A stretch of 64,000 nucleotides of DNA from Corynebacterium durum (GTDB lineage: Bacteria; Actinomycetota; Actinomycetes; Mycobacteriales; Mycobacteriaceae), in assembly GCF_030408675.1 (NCBI RefSeq), contig NZ_CP047200.1, positions 620,001 through 684,000 of the forward strand. Reading direction: 5' to 3'. This document shows positions 53,347 to 62,768 of this stretch, one piece after another (the stretch's first letter is position 1; every line of letters begins with the position of its first letter). The notes under the pieces are model-generated. The model saw only the letters and a list, made by a program, of their open reading frames with translations, was not told the origin of the DNA and did not search any database. The translations under genes and the position numbers were made by a program.

Positions 53347-53607
53347 TTAGACGGCTGCGCGGGTGCGGCCGCGGCCGCGGTTCTTGCGGCGCTTGAGAGC
53401 ACGACGCTCGTCCTCGCTCATGCCGCCCCATACGCCGGCATCTTGGCCGGTTTCCAGTGCCCATGCGAGGCACTGGGAGGTGACGGGGCACCGGTTGCAC
53501 ACCATTTTTGCGGTGGCAATCTGTGCGAGAGCGGGGCCGGAGTTACCGACCGGGAAGAACAGCTCAGGGTCTTCGTCGCGGCAAACAGCCTTGTGGCGCC
53601 AGTCCAT
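53347..53607 (-). CDS. whcE: WhiB1-type iron-sulfur regulator
   Basis: 86 residues from ATG 53607 (AAGGAG 7 bases upstream; two ATGs further up lack a site). MDWRHKAVCRDEDPELFFPVG is almost unchanged from M. tuberculosis WhiB1. Cluster Cys at 9, 37, 40 and 46; GVWGGMSEDERRAL turn and an Arg/Lys-rich tail. WhcE/WhiB1 responds to redox or nitric oxide and binds the housekeeping sigma factor. sigH-rshA-whcE grouping matches C. glutamicum. Confidence 0.96.
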   Translation of the reverse strand: MDWRHKAVCRDEDPELFFPVGNSGPALAQIATAKMVCNRCPVTSQCLAWALETGQDAGVWGGMSEDERRALKRRKNRGRGRTRAAV

Positions 53608-53852
53608 GTACATTCTCCTTTTCAATTTTTAAAACTAACGGGCTGGTGGCGTGGTTGAGCAGAACTACCCAGATGCTTTGTGGCAGGGGAAGCCAATGGA
53701 ATGCCGTAAGGCGGATGAGTAGTGGTTCTCTGGTGGCATTAAGTATGGACTTAATGCCGCGCCTGAATCGTGTCCGTTCAAATGTCGGACATCTTTGCTA
53801 CCGACAAATCATGACACGCGCCTCGCTGCTTGGCTAGGGTTTCGGTAACAAA

Positions 53853-53868
53853 TGTGTTGCAATTCACA
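53853..53868. promoter_or_regulatory. GlxR/CRP-type site in the whcE upstream region
   Basis: TGTGTTGCAATTCACA fits the GlxR consensus (TGTGANNTANNTCACA) at 8 of 10 fixed positions and is a strong dyad. It lies about 245 bases upstream of whcE. In M. tuberculosis whiB1 is known to be controlled by the cAMP receptor protein, which supports the call. The gap 53608-54088 shows no gene. Confidence 0.5.
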
Positions 53869-54088
53869 AATTTAAGTGCGCGTGGCTTAGTCGATAAGGG
53901 CAAAAATAAGAGAACTTGCTACTCTGCTTCTATGTTTTTATTGCCCGATTGAGCTGCAGAAATGACGAAAAAAATATAGTGAGTACCTAAAAACTGTTTT
54001 AGTCAAACCAGTGGTATGTGACATGCCGGAAAGCGTTGCAGAAATGATACAAAAGGGCGGTCAGACCCATCGGATAGACTGTGTTTTT

Positions 54089-54538
54089 GTGAACAGCGCT
54101 CCACATGACCAAACCAGCGGCCACGCCAGCACTATCCCTCCAGAACCTGTCCGTTGGGCTGGGATGCTTGGCATCGGTGAAAGCCTCGCAGGCATTGCTT
54201 ATGCCGTGTTTTTGGTGGTGTATAACGCGTTTTTCTCCCACGATGTGGGCGCGGTGTTCAGCGAGCAGGGGCGTGGCCCCCTGCTGGGATACGGGACCGC
54301 CGTTTTCTTTTTTGTCATTTTTGGCGTTGTCGCGTTTGCGGGCGTGAACATGCTTCGGGGTAAACGCTGGGGGCGCGGTCCGGTGATTATGCTGCAGATG
54401 CTGCTGCTCCCCATTGCGTATTACATTTTTTCCGCTGGGCAGTGGTTGTGGGCCATTCCGGTCGGGGTGATCGCGCTTGTCGGTTTGGGGTTGTCTTTTC
54501 ATCCCCGTTCACTGGCGTGGGCTGCACAAACATACTAA
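54089..54538 (+). CDS. Hypothetical membrane protein
   Basis: 149 residues from GTG 54089 (weak ribosome site; an in-frame ATG at 54011 would add 26 residues). A polar N-terminus ends in PPEPVRWAGML, followed by four membrane helices. The end FHPRSLAWAA is cytoplasmic-like. This family of four-helix proteins is common in Corynebacteriales next to the Rv3212-like gene; its function is unknown. Confidence 0.7.
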   Translation: MNSAPHDQTSGHASTIPPEPVRWAGMLGIGESLAGIAYAVFLVVYNAFFSHDVGAVFSEQGRGPLLGYGTAVFFFVIFGVVAFAGVNMLRGKRWGRGPVIMLQMLLLPIAYYIFSAGQWLWAIPVGVIALVGLGLSFHPRSLAWAAQTY

Positions 54539-54556
54539 ACAATCACAACAAGAACC

Positions 54557-55822
54557 CTAGTTAAGCGCCACGTAGGTGTCATCGCGTTGTTCGATGATGG
54601 TGTGGCCTGCCTGGTTGAGGGAGACGGGGCCGTCGTAACCCTGGCGGTCGACGGGGATGACGCGCAGGATTTTTCCGGTGTTCCAGTCGGCGACAGCGAT
54701 GCCTTCGCGGTTGGGGTAGAGCAGCTGTCCGCCCACGGCGATGCCGGTGCCTAGGGCACCTTCGAAGATGTGGGAGATGAGTAGGTTTTCTGGTTCGAAA
54801 AGGTAGAGGCGTTGGCCGTCGAACCAGCTCATGTGGTGCGGCAGGTCTGCGATCTGGGGTGTGTCGACTCCGGTGCGGTCGTCGTGGTGGGTGGGTGCAG
54901 TGCCGTCGAGAAGCGGGGAGCTGGGGACGGTCGCTGCGTTGAGTTCCTTGCCTTGCTGGTTGAAGCTTGTGATGCGCGCGGTGCCTGCGGGGGTTGTGGG
55001 GGTGTAGACGGCGGCTGCGGTCTGCCCGATGGACACAAGCGTGGAGTGTGGTTCAAGGTCAATGGATTGTTTGATTTCTGGCTGCCGGGAATCTTCTGGC
55101 GTGGTGCCCATGAAACGCAAGGCTACCCCGTTTGTGATGGAGTCGGGGCAGCGGTCGGTGATAGCGAGGAGTTCCATGCGGGTCAGCGCAGAGGTAAGAG
55201 CGCAGTCAGGATGGGGTTGCTGGTCGGCTTCCTGGGGTGCTTCGACGTGCCCATATTCGATGGTGCGCACGAGGTCGCTGCGCCACAGTTCGAGGCGGTC
55301 GCGGCTGAGGGTTCCCACGGCGCTGTTGGAGCTGATGGGCACTGTATTAAAGCTGTTGATGGCACTCCGCGTTGCCTTATATGTGCCGGTGTTTGCGTTT
55401 ATAGCAACAACATCGCCGCAGCCGACATTGGTGTTGTAGGTGGCGATCACGGATTCAAAGGCGACGGACAGCGAGCAAAGCTGGTCATTATCGCGGTGGT
55501 AGGTCCATACGCGTTCCCCGGTTGTGGGATCAAGCGCGTGCACATCACCACCGTCTGGTTGGATCAGTAGCCCCGCGACGCTCAAGGGGCGGTGTAGCCC
55601 GGTGATGGGGTCGACGGTCACCCTCCAGCTTTCGCTCAGCCTATCCGGTGCCTGCACAAGGGGGTCGGTGGCAGTGAAGGTGCCGTCCGCCGGGGTGAGC
55701 TCGGCCTTCCGGATCGGCGCAGTCAGCCACACAACCGACACCGCGAACACGGTAAGAAAGCACAGCACACTCGCCGCGATGATGTCCGCTCGGCTTCGCT
55801 GGAGGATAGGGGCCTTGGTCAT
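54557..55822 (-). CDS. Rv3212-like membrane-anchored beta-propeller protein
   Basis: 421 residues. One N-terminal membrane helix (about 15-36), then an external region with PQQ-propeller-like blades (GGDVHALDPTTGERVWTYHRD, later GIAVADWNTGKILRVIPVD). Matches the family beside rhlE in M. tuberculosis (Rv3212). It starts 2 bases after the rhlE stop, so it is co-translated. Unknown function. Confidence 0.82.
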   Translation of the reverse strand: MTKAPILQRSRADIIAASVLCFLTVFAVSVVWLTAPIRKAELTPADGTFTATDPLVQAPDRLSESWRVTVDPITGLHRPLSVAGLLIQPDGGDVHALDPTTGERVWTYHRDNDQLCSLSVAFESVIATYNTNVGCGDVVAINANTGTYKATRSAINSFNTVPISSNSAVGTLSRDRLELWRSDLVRTIEYGHVEAPQEADQQPHPDCALTSALTRMELLAITDRCPDSITNGVALRFMGTTPEDSRQPEIKQSIDLEPHSTLVSIGQTAAAVYTPTTPAGTARITSFNQQGKELNAATVPSSPLLDGTAPTHHDDRTGVDTPQIADLPHHMSWFDGQRLYLFEPENLLISHIFEGALGTGIAVGGQLLYPNREGIAVADWNTGKILRVIPVDRQGYDGPVSLNQAGHTIIEQRDDTYVALN

Positions 55823-55824
55823 GC

Positions 55825-57165
55825 TTAACTCCTCCGTCGCGGGTCTGCTTTTCGACGTCCCGACCGCCCCTCTTTCCGTCCACCTCGCGCTAGGCTACGG
55901 GCTTGTGCTGGGCGTGTGACCATCGCGCCGCCGAAGACTTTACGGGCGGGTCCCACGGTGGCGGATGCGGATTCGGGGATGTCCAGGGCGTCGAAAAGCT
56001 CGGGTGAGGTGGAGAACCACTGTGGAGGTTCCGGGTTGTCGAGGTTCAGCTCGCTGTTGATCAGTTGCCATTTAGGCAGTTCGTCGTAGCCAACGAGGGT
56101 GACAGCGGTTCCTGTGTGCCCGGCGCGGCCTGTGCGCCCGATGCGGTGGACGTAGGTCATTTCATCATCGGGGGTTTGGTAGTTGATCACGTGTGTAACG
56201 TCGTCAATGTCAATGCCGCGGGCGGCAACATCAGTGGCCACAAGGATCTCAATGTCGCCGCTTCGGAAGGCGGTGAGTGATTTTTCGCGGGCGGGCTGGC
56301 CCATGTCACCGTGGACCGCGCCGACGAGAAAGCCGCTTGCGGCAAGGTCGTTGGCAAGCTCGGCGGCGGAGCGTTTAGTGCGCGCAAAGATAATGGTTTT
56401 GCCGCGCCCTTGAGCTTGGAGGATGCGAGAGACCACAGCAACTTTGTCCATGCGGTGCGCTTGGAAGACCACTTGTCGGATGTCCTGGTTGGTTTGTGCA
56501 GCGTCGGGTTCTTCAGCGCGGATGTGCACTGGCTTGTGCATGAAGGTGCGCGCGAGGGTGACAATGGGTCCCGGCATGGTCGCGGAAAACAGCATGGTTT
56601 GGTGCTTGTGGGTGAGTGCCTTGAGGAGCTTCTCAATGGCGGGGAGGAAACCGAGGTTGAGCATTTCGTCGGCTTCATCAAGCACCAGAATGGCCACTTG
56701 GTCGAGGGTGAGGGAGCCGCGCTGGTACAGGTCGAGGAGCCTGCCGGGGGTACCCACCACTACGTCAATGCCTTTGTCTAGGGCGTTGATTTGCTCTTCG
56801 TAGGGGCGGCCGCCATAGATGGTGAGGATGCGCACGGGAAGGTTTTTGGCGGCGCGGTGAAGGTCATCGGCGACTTGGATGGCCAGTTCGCGTGTGGGGG
56901 TTACCACGAGTGCGCGGGGTGTGCCATCGAGTTCGGCGATGTCCGCGCTGTCGAAGATGCGGTCAAGGAGCGGCACTCCAAAACCCAAGGTTTTTCCCTG
57001 CCCGGTGCGGGCTTGTCCGATAAGATCAATACCGTCGAGGGCGAGGGGAAGGGTGAGTTCCTGAATGGCAAAGGTGTGCTGGATGCCGAAGCTGTCGAGG
57101 GCATCGGTAATCTCAATGGCGACGCCGAGTTGCGCGAATGTCGGAGTGCTGCTTTGTTTGGACAC
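55825..57165 (-). CDS. rhlE: DEAD-box RNA helicase (RhlE type)
   Basis: 446 residues. Q motif (FAIQELTLPLALDG), ARTGQGKT (Walker A), TPTRELA, VGTPGRLLDL, DEAD (LDEADEMLNLGF), SAT, VATDVAARGIDI and HRIGRTGRAG are complete. The C-terminus is a basic, Gly/Arg/Ser-rich tail. Likely acts on rRNA or mRNA structure. Divergent from DUF3107. Confidence 0.95.
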   Translation of the reverse strand: MSKQSSTPTFAQLGVAIEITDALDSFGIQHTFAIQELTLPLALDGIDLIGQARTGQGKTLGFGVPLLDRIFDSADIAELDGTPRALVVTPTRELAIQVADDLHRAAKNLPVRILTIYGGRPYEEQINALDKGIDVVVGTPGRLLDLYQRGSLTLDQVAILVLDEADEMLNLGFLPAIEKLLKALTHKHQTMLFSATMPGPIVTLARTFMHKPVHIRAEEPDAAQTNQDIRQVVFQAHRMDKVAVVSRILQAQGRGKTIIFARTKRSAAELANDLAASGFLVGAVHGDMGQPAREKSLTAFRSGDIEILVATDVAARGIDIDDVTHVINYQTPDDEMTYVHRIGRTGRAGHTGTAVTLVGYDELPKWQLINSELNLDNPEPPQWFSTSPELFDALDIPESASATVGPARKVFGGAMVTRPAQARSLARGGRKEGRSGRRKADPRRRS

Positions 57166-57190
57166 GCCATAATACTATCGTTGCCTCACT

Positions 57191-57213
57191 ATGATAGGGG
57201 AAAACCCTATCAT
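57191..57213. promoter_or_regulatory. Palindrome between rhlE and the DUF3107 gene
   Basis: ATGATAGGG (57191-57199) and CCCTATCAT (57205-57213) are perfect arms around 5 bases. It lies in the 73-base divergent gap, so it could be an operator for both genes or a leader hairpin of the rightward transcript. Confidence 0.4.
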
Positions 57214-57238
57214 TGTTGTTGATCTCAAGGAGAAAAGT

Positions 57239-57487
57239 ATGGACATAAGAATCGGTTTTGTTGACAGTGGCCGGGAGCTGGCCATCACTGGCGTGGAGCG
57301 CGTCTCGGGCGTGTCCGTCAGTCAGCAAAGCGAGGCCGTCGCGCTTATTGATGGCGCGATGGAAAATGATGCTGCAGTCGTGGAATTTACTGATAACAAG
57401 GGGCGTCGTTACCTGGTGCGGTCAAAGCAGATCGCGTTTGTTGAGGTCGATAACGATACTCCACGTACCGTAGGATTTGCCGGATAG
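57239..57487 (+). CDS. DUF3107 protein
   Basis: 82 residues from ATG 57239 with AAGGAG 7 bases upstream. MDIRIGFVDSGRELAI and RRYLVRSKQIAFVEV are the DUF3107 hallmarks. Small cytoplasmic actinobacterial protein of unknown function. Its last base overlaps the start of the DUF3152 gene. Confidence 0.9.
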   Translation: MDIRIGFVDSGRELAITGVERVSGVSVSQQSEAVALIDGAMENDAAVVEFTDNKGRRYLVRSKQIAFVEVDNDTPRTVGFAG

Positions 57488-58374
57488 TGTCTTCCTCTGA
57501 ACCGTTGCTTGTGCGCTTCGCCCGTGACTACGGGTGGCGTGCCTATGCGATCCCGGCGTTAGTGGTCATTACGCTGTGGGTTCTCGTTGATGTCTTCATT
57601 ATGCCGGATAATGGAGCCATCTCTTCACAAATGCAAGCTGCGTCAACGGCAAATGATGGTGGAGAAAACGCGACCAGTCAGCCCGAAGGACCCGACCCTG
57701 CGAAAGCTGATCGTGGGGCCCAGCTTCCCGTTGGTGATCTTCCCCCGGGTGGAAGTTTCACGGAAACAGGTCAGGGCACATATCACCTGGTTCCTGGCAC
57801 GATGCCGAAGGTGGGGGCTGGGGATGAACGTACCTTTAAGTACGTCATTGAGGTCGAAGACGGGGTGGACACTTCTGTCTACGGTGGGGACGATTCCTTT
57901 GCCAAAATGGTTGATGCCACACTGTCCAACCCCAAGAGCTGGACGCATGACCGCAAGTTTGCGTTTGAACGTGTAGACCCTGCGGTGGTGTCTAACCCTG
58001 ATCTGCGCATCCAACTGTCCTCACCCGCCGCCACTCACGCGGCGTGCGGTTCGGATATTGCCATGGAGACCAGCTGTTTCACCTCCGAGGGAAACCGTGT
58101 GGTGTTAAATGAATCCCGCTGGGTCCGCGGCGCGACCACGTTCCAGGGGGACCTGGGCCTGTACCGCCAGTACCTGATTAATCACGAAGTGGGGCACTCC
58201 ATTGGGTATGCCAAACATGAGCCGTGCGGTGGTCAAGGGCAATTGGCCCCGGTGATGATGCAGCAAACCCTTAATTTGAATAATTCCGAGTTGTACAAAA
58301 TTGACCCGGGTGAAGTGTATCCAGACAATAATCTCACCTGTTCATTGAATCCGTGGCCATACCCATTTGCGTAA
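57487..58374 (+). CDS. DUF3152 membrane-anchored metalloprotease-like protein
   Basis: 295 residues from GTG 57487. One membrane helix (about 18-37), a disordered linker, and an external domain containing HEVGHSIGYAKHEPC, a metzincin-like zinc site (HExGHxxGxxxH). Three conserved Cys outside probably pair. A DUF3152 gene follows DUF3107 in relatives. The zinc motif suggests peptidase activity; the substrate is unknown. Confidence 0.88.
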   Translation: MSSSEPLLVRFARDYGWRAYAIPALVVITLWVLVDVFIMPDNGAISSQMQAASTANDGGENATSQPEGPDPAKADRGAQLPVGDLPPGGSFTETGQGTYHLVPGTMPKVGAGDERTFKYVIEVEDGVDTSVYGGDDSFAKMVDATLSNPKSWTHDRKFAFERVDPAVVSNPDLRIQLSSPAATHAACGSDIAMETSCFTSEGNRVVLNESRWVRGATTFQGDLGLYRQYLINHEVGHSIGYAKHEPCGGQGQLAPVMMQQTLNLNNSELYKIDPGEVYPDNNLTCSLNPWPYPFA

Positions 58375-58391
58375 TTGCATAACACTCTAAG

Positions 58392-58440
58392 CCTCCGTGC
58401 TGGCAATGATGAAACTGCTGGCTACGGGGGTTTTGTTGTC
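58392..58440 (+). terminator. Terminator after the DUF3152 gene
   Basis: CCTCCGTG pairs with TACGGGGG (with wobbles), followed by TTTTGTTGT. Confidence 0.6.
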
Positions 58441-58523
58441 TTGTCAGCGTATTTTCTATGGGTTTTGTTGTTAAGTGGGGTGCATTGTTCACACCATCAC
58501 TGACGGTGGGTACGCTAACGGGC

Positions 58524-59387
58524 ATGAGTGTGATTCCTGAGCATGTGCGTGTCGCTTTCCAGGTGGTGGAGGGGACCCCCATTCCGCTGTCTGCGGCCTG
58601 GGATCGAGGCTACAGGGTTGGGCAGCTGGCCCTCTCTGAAGTGGCGGATTCGGAGGTGGCTGCGTGGTCGGCAAAGGTTAGAGAAAGCCTGCAACCTGAA
58701 GGGCTGCGTATCGCTCGACCCGTTCGGACCACTGATGGCCGCTACCTGATGGCAGGATGGCGTGCCTCGCATTATGTTGACGGTGCTGTGGCCAAGCGTG
58801 TCGATGAAACTGTTGGCGCTGCCCTCCGGCTTGCCGACGCCCTGGCATCCGTTGAGGTTCCCAACTTCGCCGTCGCCCACGTGACCAAGCAGGCATCGCC
58901 GAAGGACAACTTTGTTCTTGCTGACCGAGCAGCCTGGTCCGAAGACCCTACCCTCATGCTCAACACAACAGTTCCGCCCGAGGTGCAGGCCACCGAAAAA
59001 TGGGCGTGGGCACTGGATTTCAGCAATCGTCTGCGCCACAGTTGGCAGCCTATCGACGCCCCCGACCAGGTCGGTCATGCCGACATGCTCGCCACCACCA
59101 TTTTCCACGGCACCCAGGCGCCGGTGGTGACCGACATTGTGGGAGTGGCCCACCCCCACGGGTACACGGCGGCGCAGGTGATGGTGGACGGCCTCATAGC
59201 CGGAGTTGTCGACGAGCGCATCACCGACCGCTTCTCCCATCTCCCTGACAATGACCAGCTCATGCTGCGCGGCCTCCTCTACCGTATCTATATTCACGCA
59301 CTCAGCGAGGAACATGACGAAACAGTGCGCGCCACCATGGAAGACGTTGCCGACCTGCTCATCGCCCGCATCGGCAAGGATGCATAA
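58524..59387 (+). CDS. TIGR02569 family protein
   Basis: 287 residues from ATG 58524. PEHVRVAFQVVEGTPIPLSAAWDRGYRVGQLALS and the later WAWALDFSNRLR with HADMLATTIFHG are typical of TIGR02569, a family restricted to Corynebacteriales and similar in part to aminoglycoside-phosphotransferase folds. No function known. Followed by a partial copy of the palindromic element. Confidence 0.85.
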   Translation: MSVIPEHVRVAFQVVEGTPIPLSAAWDRGYRVGQLALSEVADSEVAAWSAKVRESLQPEGLRIARPVRTTDGRYLMAGWRASHYVDGAVAKRVDETVGAALRLADALASVEVPNFAVAHVTKQASPKDNFVLADRAAWSEDPTLMLNTTVPPEVQATEKWAWALDFSNRLRHSWQPIDAPDQVGHADMLATTIFHGTQAPVVTDIVGVAHPHGYTAAQVMVDGLIAGVVDERITDRFSHLPDNDQLMLRGLLYRIYIHALSEEHDETVRATMEDVADLLIARIGKDA

Positions 59388-59430
59388 GGGCTTGCTGCCA
59401 ACACAGTGCGTCGCTTATGGGTCTAGCGCA

Positions 59431-59464
59431 GTGTGCTTATCATGTAGGTCCACTGCCAGGTACG
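59431..59464. repeat. Dispersed palindromic element, fragment D
   Basis: Only the left arm and flank are kept: GTGTGCTTATCATG then TAGGTCCACTGCCAGGTAC, matching the left half of hairpin 2 in copy C and its upstream flank. It lies in the gap between the TIGR02569 gene and adnA. Confidence 0.6.
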
Positions 59465-59549
59465 CAAGCCCTCCTCTACACCGCGCCACCACACACCAAT
59501 TCGATGTCGTGTGAGGGCTGTGCCTGTCCCGCGTGTCACAATGTAGGGC

Positions 59550-62500
59550 ATGACCGACAGTGAACCAGCCCAGCGTTTCGGAGTGCCGCCTCATCCACAG
59601 GTTCGCTTGGTAAGTCGACCCGCATCGGTACCCCCGCATACGTGGCAGGGCCAGGCGGCAGAACTGGTGGCCGCAGCGGAGAGTTCCGCGCGGTCGGGGG
59701 TGTGGCGCGTCACGGGTGTTGCGGGGTCGGGAGTCACGTCGCTACTGGTAGATGCCCTCACGGCACGCCTGGGTAGTGGCGCGCCAGCGTCGTCGGTGTG
59801 TGTGATTGCCACGTCAAAGGAATCAGGGGGCAGGCTGCGCCGCGTGTTGGCGGAGCGTGCGTCTCAGCTAGAAAACTCTCACTATGTAGCGGAGGGGACA
59901 TTGGTGCGGTCGGTGCATTCGTTTGCGTTTGCGATTGTGCGGGCGGCGTCGATACGCGCGCAGAAACCGGCACCCCGGTTGATCACAGGCGCGGAGCAGG
60001 ATGCGGTGATTCGGGAGTTATTGTTGGGGCATGCCGCGGACGGCAGGGGGGAATGGCCGCCGGAGCAGCGGGAGGCGTTGCGAATGGTGGGTTTCGCCAG
60101 GCAGTTGCGTGATTTTTTGTTGCGTGCCGTGGAGCGTGGTGCTGGACCGGAGGATGTGGAAGAGCTGGGTCGTCGCTATGACCGCCCCCTGTGGGTGAGT
60201 GCTGGTGCTTTTCTGCGGGAGTATGAGCAGACGATGGCGTTGAGCGGGGCGCATAGTTTGAACGCGTCGGAACTTGTGACCGCCGCGTTGGAGGCATTGT
60301 CCCTGGATCCGGGGCTGTTGACTATGCTGCAGGAGCAGTGGGAGACGGTGATGGTAGACGATGCCCAGCATTTGGATCCGCAGTCGGCACGTTTGGTGAG
60401 CCTGTTTCTGCCCAGCGCCAAGCTGGGGGTTATTGCGGGGGATCCAGCTCAGTCGGTGTTTCGTTTCCGTGGTGCCCGGCCGGAGTTTTTGACCAAGTAT
60501 CCCGCCAACCATGAGGTGGTGCTCAATACATCATTCCGGCATCCAGAGGATTGTTCAGTTGTGGTGGCCCCCACGGCTTCGGAGCATGCCCTGGTGGTGG
60601 CCAATCGTGTGCGGCGCGCGCACCTGTTGCATGGGGTGCCGTGGTCGGACATTGCGGTGATTGTACGTTCTGTGCGTCAGCTTGCTGGGGTGCGCCGGGC
60701 ATTGCTGCTGGCTGGCGTGCCGGTACATCTTGATCCGACGGATGTGGTGTTGGCGGAGCAACGCATTGTTGCGTCCATGATGTTGGGCGTGCGGGCGCTG
60801 ACGCAGCCACTGAATTCTGCGGAGCTGGAGGAACTGGTTCTTGGCCCTATTGGTGGTGCGGATCCGGTGACGCTGCGTCGCTTGTATCGGGGGTTGCGTC
60901 AGGCGGAGATGATGCGGGGTGGTTCCCGGCGCGCGGTGCAGGTGTTGGCGGATCTGGTGTTGCCAACATCGTGGCGTGGCACCCCACCAGAGGAGCGCGC
61001 CACTGAGTATGAGGACGCGACGGCGCGGCTGACGGAACGCGAAGTAGACGTGCTCACGCGCATCCGCGCTGTCCTGGACGCTGGTTTTCAGTCGCGCGCT
61101 GCGGGGGATAGCGTGGAGATGATTTTGTGGTCGTTGTGGGAGGCCACGGGTCTGTCGGATCGCCTCATGGCCGCGAGTTTGCGCGGAGGTGCGGCCGGTT
61201 CGCAGGCTGACCGGGACGTGGATGCGATGATGTCGTTGTTTGACGCAGCGGGTGACTATGTTGAACGCCGCCCCACCGCCAGTATTGAAAGTTTTGTTCG
61301 ACATATTGCAGAGCAGCAGTTACCCACTGGTTCACGCGATCGCCGTGGGGTTCTCCCGGATGCGGTTCGAGTGTTGACGGCGCATGCTGCGGTGGGCCAG
61401 GAATGGCACACAGTGGTGGTTGCGGGTGTGCAGGAGGGCACGTGGCCGACACTGGGGGAGACGGGGTCATTGTTTGGCCAGGAGGAGCTCGTGGATGTAC
61501 TGGACGATGGCATCGATCCAAACATTCCCATCTCCCGGTCGGTGGAACGTTTGGCCGAGGAGCGTCGCCTGTTCCGCTTAGCGACGTCGCGGGCCACAGG
61601 TTCCCTGTTCGTCACCGCGGTGGACGCCCCAGATGCGGAGGACGCGTTGGAGCCTTCTCGTTTTCTGGAAGAATTGTGCTCGGAGCGAGGCATTGAGGCT
61701 GAGCGCGTTGAGGAGCAGGAAACCTCCATCGCAGGTACCCCGGGTGGTCGGCACGATCGCCGGTTGTTGTCCACGACGGCGATTGTGGCGGAATTGCGTC
61801 GCGTGGTGTGCGACCCGGCGGAGCGGCCGCTGCGCAGAGAGCAGGCGGCACGCCAATTGGCCCGACTTGCCCGCGCCGGGGTGTACGGCGCGGATCCTGA
61901 GGACTGGTGGGGGATGCGGGGGGCGTCGACACGCGAACCTTTGCAGAAGCCCCGACGGTCGGTGCAGTTGTCGCCGTCACGGATCGAGTCAACGCTGCGT
62001 TGCCCATTGCGGTCGGTGCTGGACCGGTTGGTTGATGATGCGGATACGCCGATCCATATGGTGCGGGGCACGCTGGCGCATGGGTTTGCGGAGGCGATTG
62101 CGCGCGGCGCGGACAGTGACGCAGCGAGTGCGTTGGTGTATGAGGCGTACGCTGGGTTGCTGGATGTTCCTGTGTGGCAGCGGGATACGGCGCTGCGGGA
62201 GTGGGACACGCTGATCGATAATCTGGAGCGGTGGCTGGAGAATACTCGTGGCCAGTTTGAGCAGGTGGGGGTGGAAATGGACATGCGGGTGAGCGTCGGC
62301 ACCACGGAGAGCGGCGCTCCGCTGCGCATCAAAGGGCGCATGGATCGGCTGGAACGCAACAACGACGGTGAGCTTGTGGTGGTCGATGTGAAAACAGGCT
62401 CGTCTAAGCCTGCACAGAAGAACATGGGTGAGCATGCGCAGCTGTCGGCGTACCAACTGGCGCTGTCGCGGGGTGTCGTGGACGGTGACAGTGTACGAGA

Positions 62501-62768
62501 TCCCTATCCTGGGGAAACGCCCGATTCCGTGGGCGGTGGCGTATTGGTGTACCCCAGTGCCACAGATGTTGGAAAGTACACAACCCGGGAGCAAGCCGCA
62601 AAAACCCCCGAAGAACTGGAGGAACTGGCCGCCATACTGCCCGGGGTGGCGGCGGCGATCCGAGGGCCCGCGCTGACGGCCATTGTCAACGACAATTGTG
62701 ATAACTGTCGGCTGCAGTCCATCTGCCCCGCCCAACCGACCGGAAGGATGCTCACCAATGGCTCGTAA
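59550..62768 (+). CDS. adnA: AdnA-like helicase-nuclease subunit
   Basis: 1072 residues. N-terminal UvrD-like motor, C-terminal RecB-type nuclease (VVVDVKTG, then QLSAYQLAL) and an Fe-S cluster set (CPLRSVLDRL early and CDNCRLQSIC at the end). The motor is degenerate: Walker A is GVAGSGVTS (Lys replaced by Val) and Walker B is VDDAQHL. AdnA pairs with AdnB to resect DNA breaks. adnB overlaps its end by 11 bases. Confidence 0.92.
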   Translation: MTDSEPAQRFGVPPHPQVRLVSRPASVPPHTWQGQAAELVAAAESSARSGVWRVTGVAGSGVTSLLVDALTARLGSGAPASSVCVIATSKESGGRLRRVLAERASQLENSHYVAEGTLVRSVHSFAFAIVRAASIRAQKPAPRLITGAEQDAVIRELLLGHAADGRGEWPPEQREALRMVGFARQLRDFLLRAVERGAGPEDVEELGRRYDRPLWVSAGAFLREYEQTMALSGAHSLNASELVTAALEALSLDPGLLTMLQEQWETVMVDDAQHLDPQSARLVSLFLPSAKLGVIAGDPAQSVFRFRGARPEFLTKYPANHEVVLNTSFRHPEDCSVVVAPTASEHALVVANRVRRAHLLHGVPWSDIAVIVRSVRQLAGVRRALLLAGVPVHLDPTDVVLAEQRIVASMMLGVRALTQPLNSAELEELVLGPIGGADPVTLRRLYRGLRQAEMMRGGSRRAVQVLADLVLPTSWRGTPPEERATEYEDATARLTEREVDVLTRIRAVLDAGFQSRAAGDSVEMILWSLWEATGLSDRLMAASLRGGAAGSQADRDVDAMMSLFDAAGDYVERRPTASIESFVRHIAEQQLPTGSRDRRGVLPDAVRVLTAHAAVGQEWHTVVVAGVQEGTWPTLGETGSLFGQEELVDVLDDGIDPNIPISRSVERLAEERRLFRLATSRATGSLFVTAVDAPDAEDALEPSRFLEELCSERGIEAERVEEQETSIAGTPGGRHDRRLLSTTAIVAELRRVVCDPAERPLRREQAARQLARLARAGVYGADPEDWWGMRGASTREPLQKPRRSVQLSPSRIESTLRCPLRSVLDRLVDDADTPIHMVRGTLAHGFAEAIARGADSDAASALVYEAYAGLLDVPVWQRDTALREWDTLIDNLERWLENTRGQFEQVGVEMDMRVSVGTTESGAPLRIKGRMDRLERNNDGELVVVDVKTGSSKPAQKNMGEHAQLSAYQLALSRGVVDGDSVRDPYPGETPDSVGGGVLVYPSATDVGKYTTREQAAKTPEELEELAAILPGVAAAIRGPALTAIVNDNCDNCRLQSICPAQPTGRMLTNGS

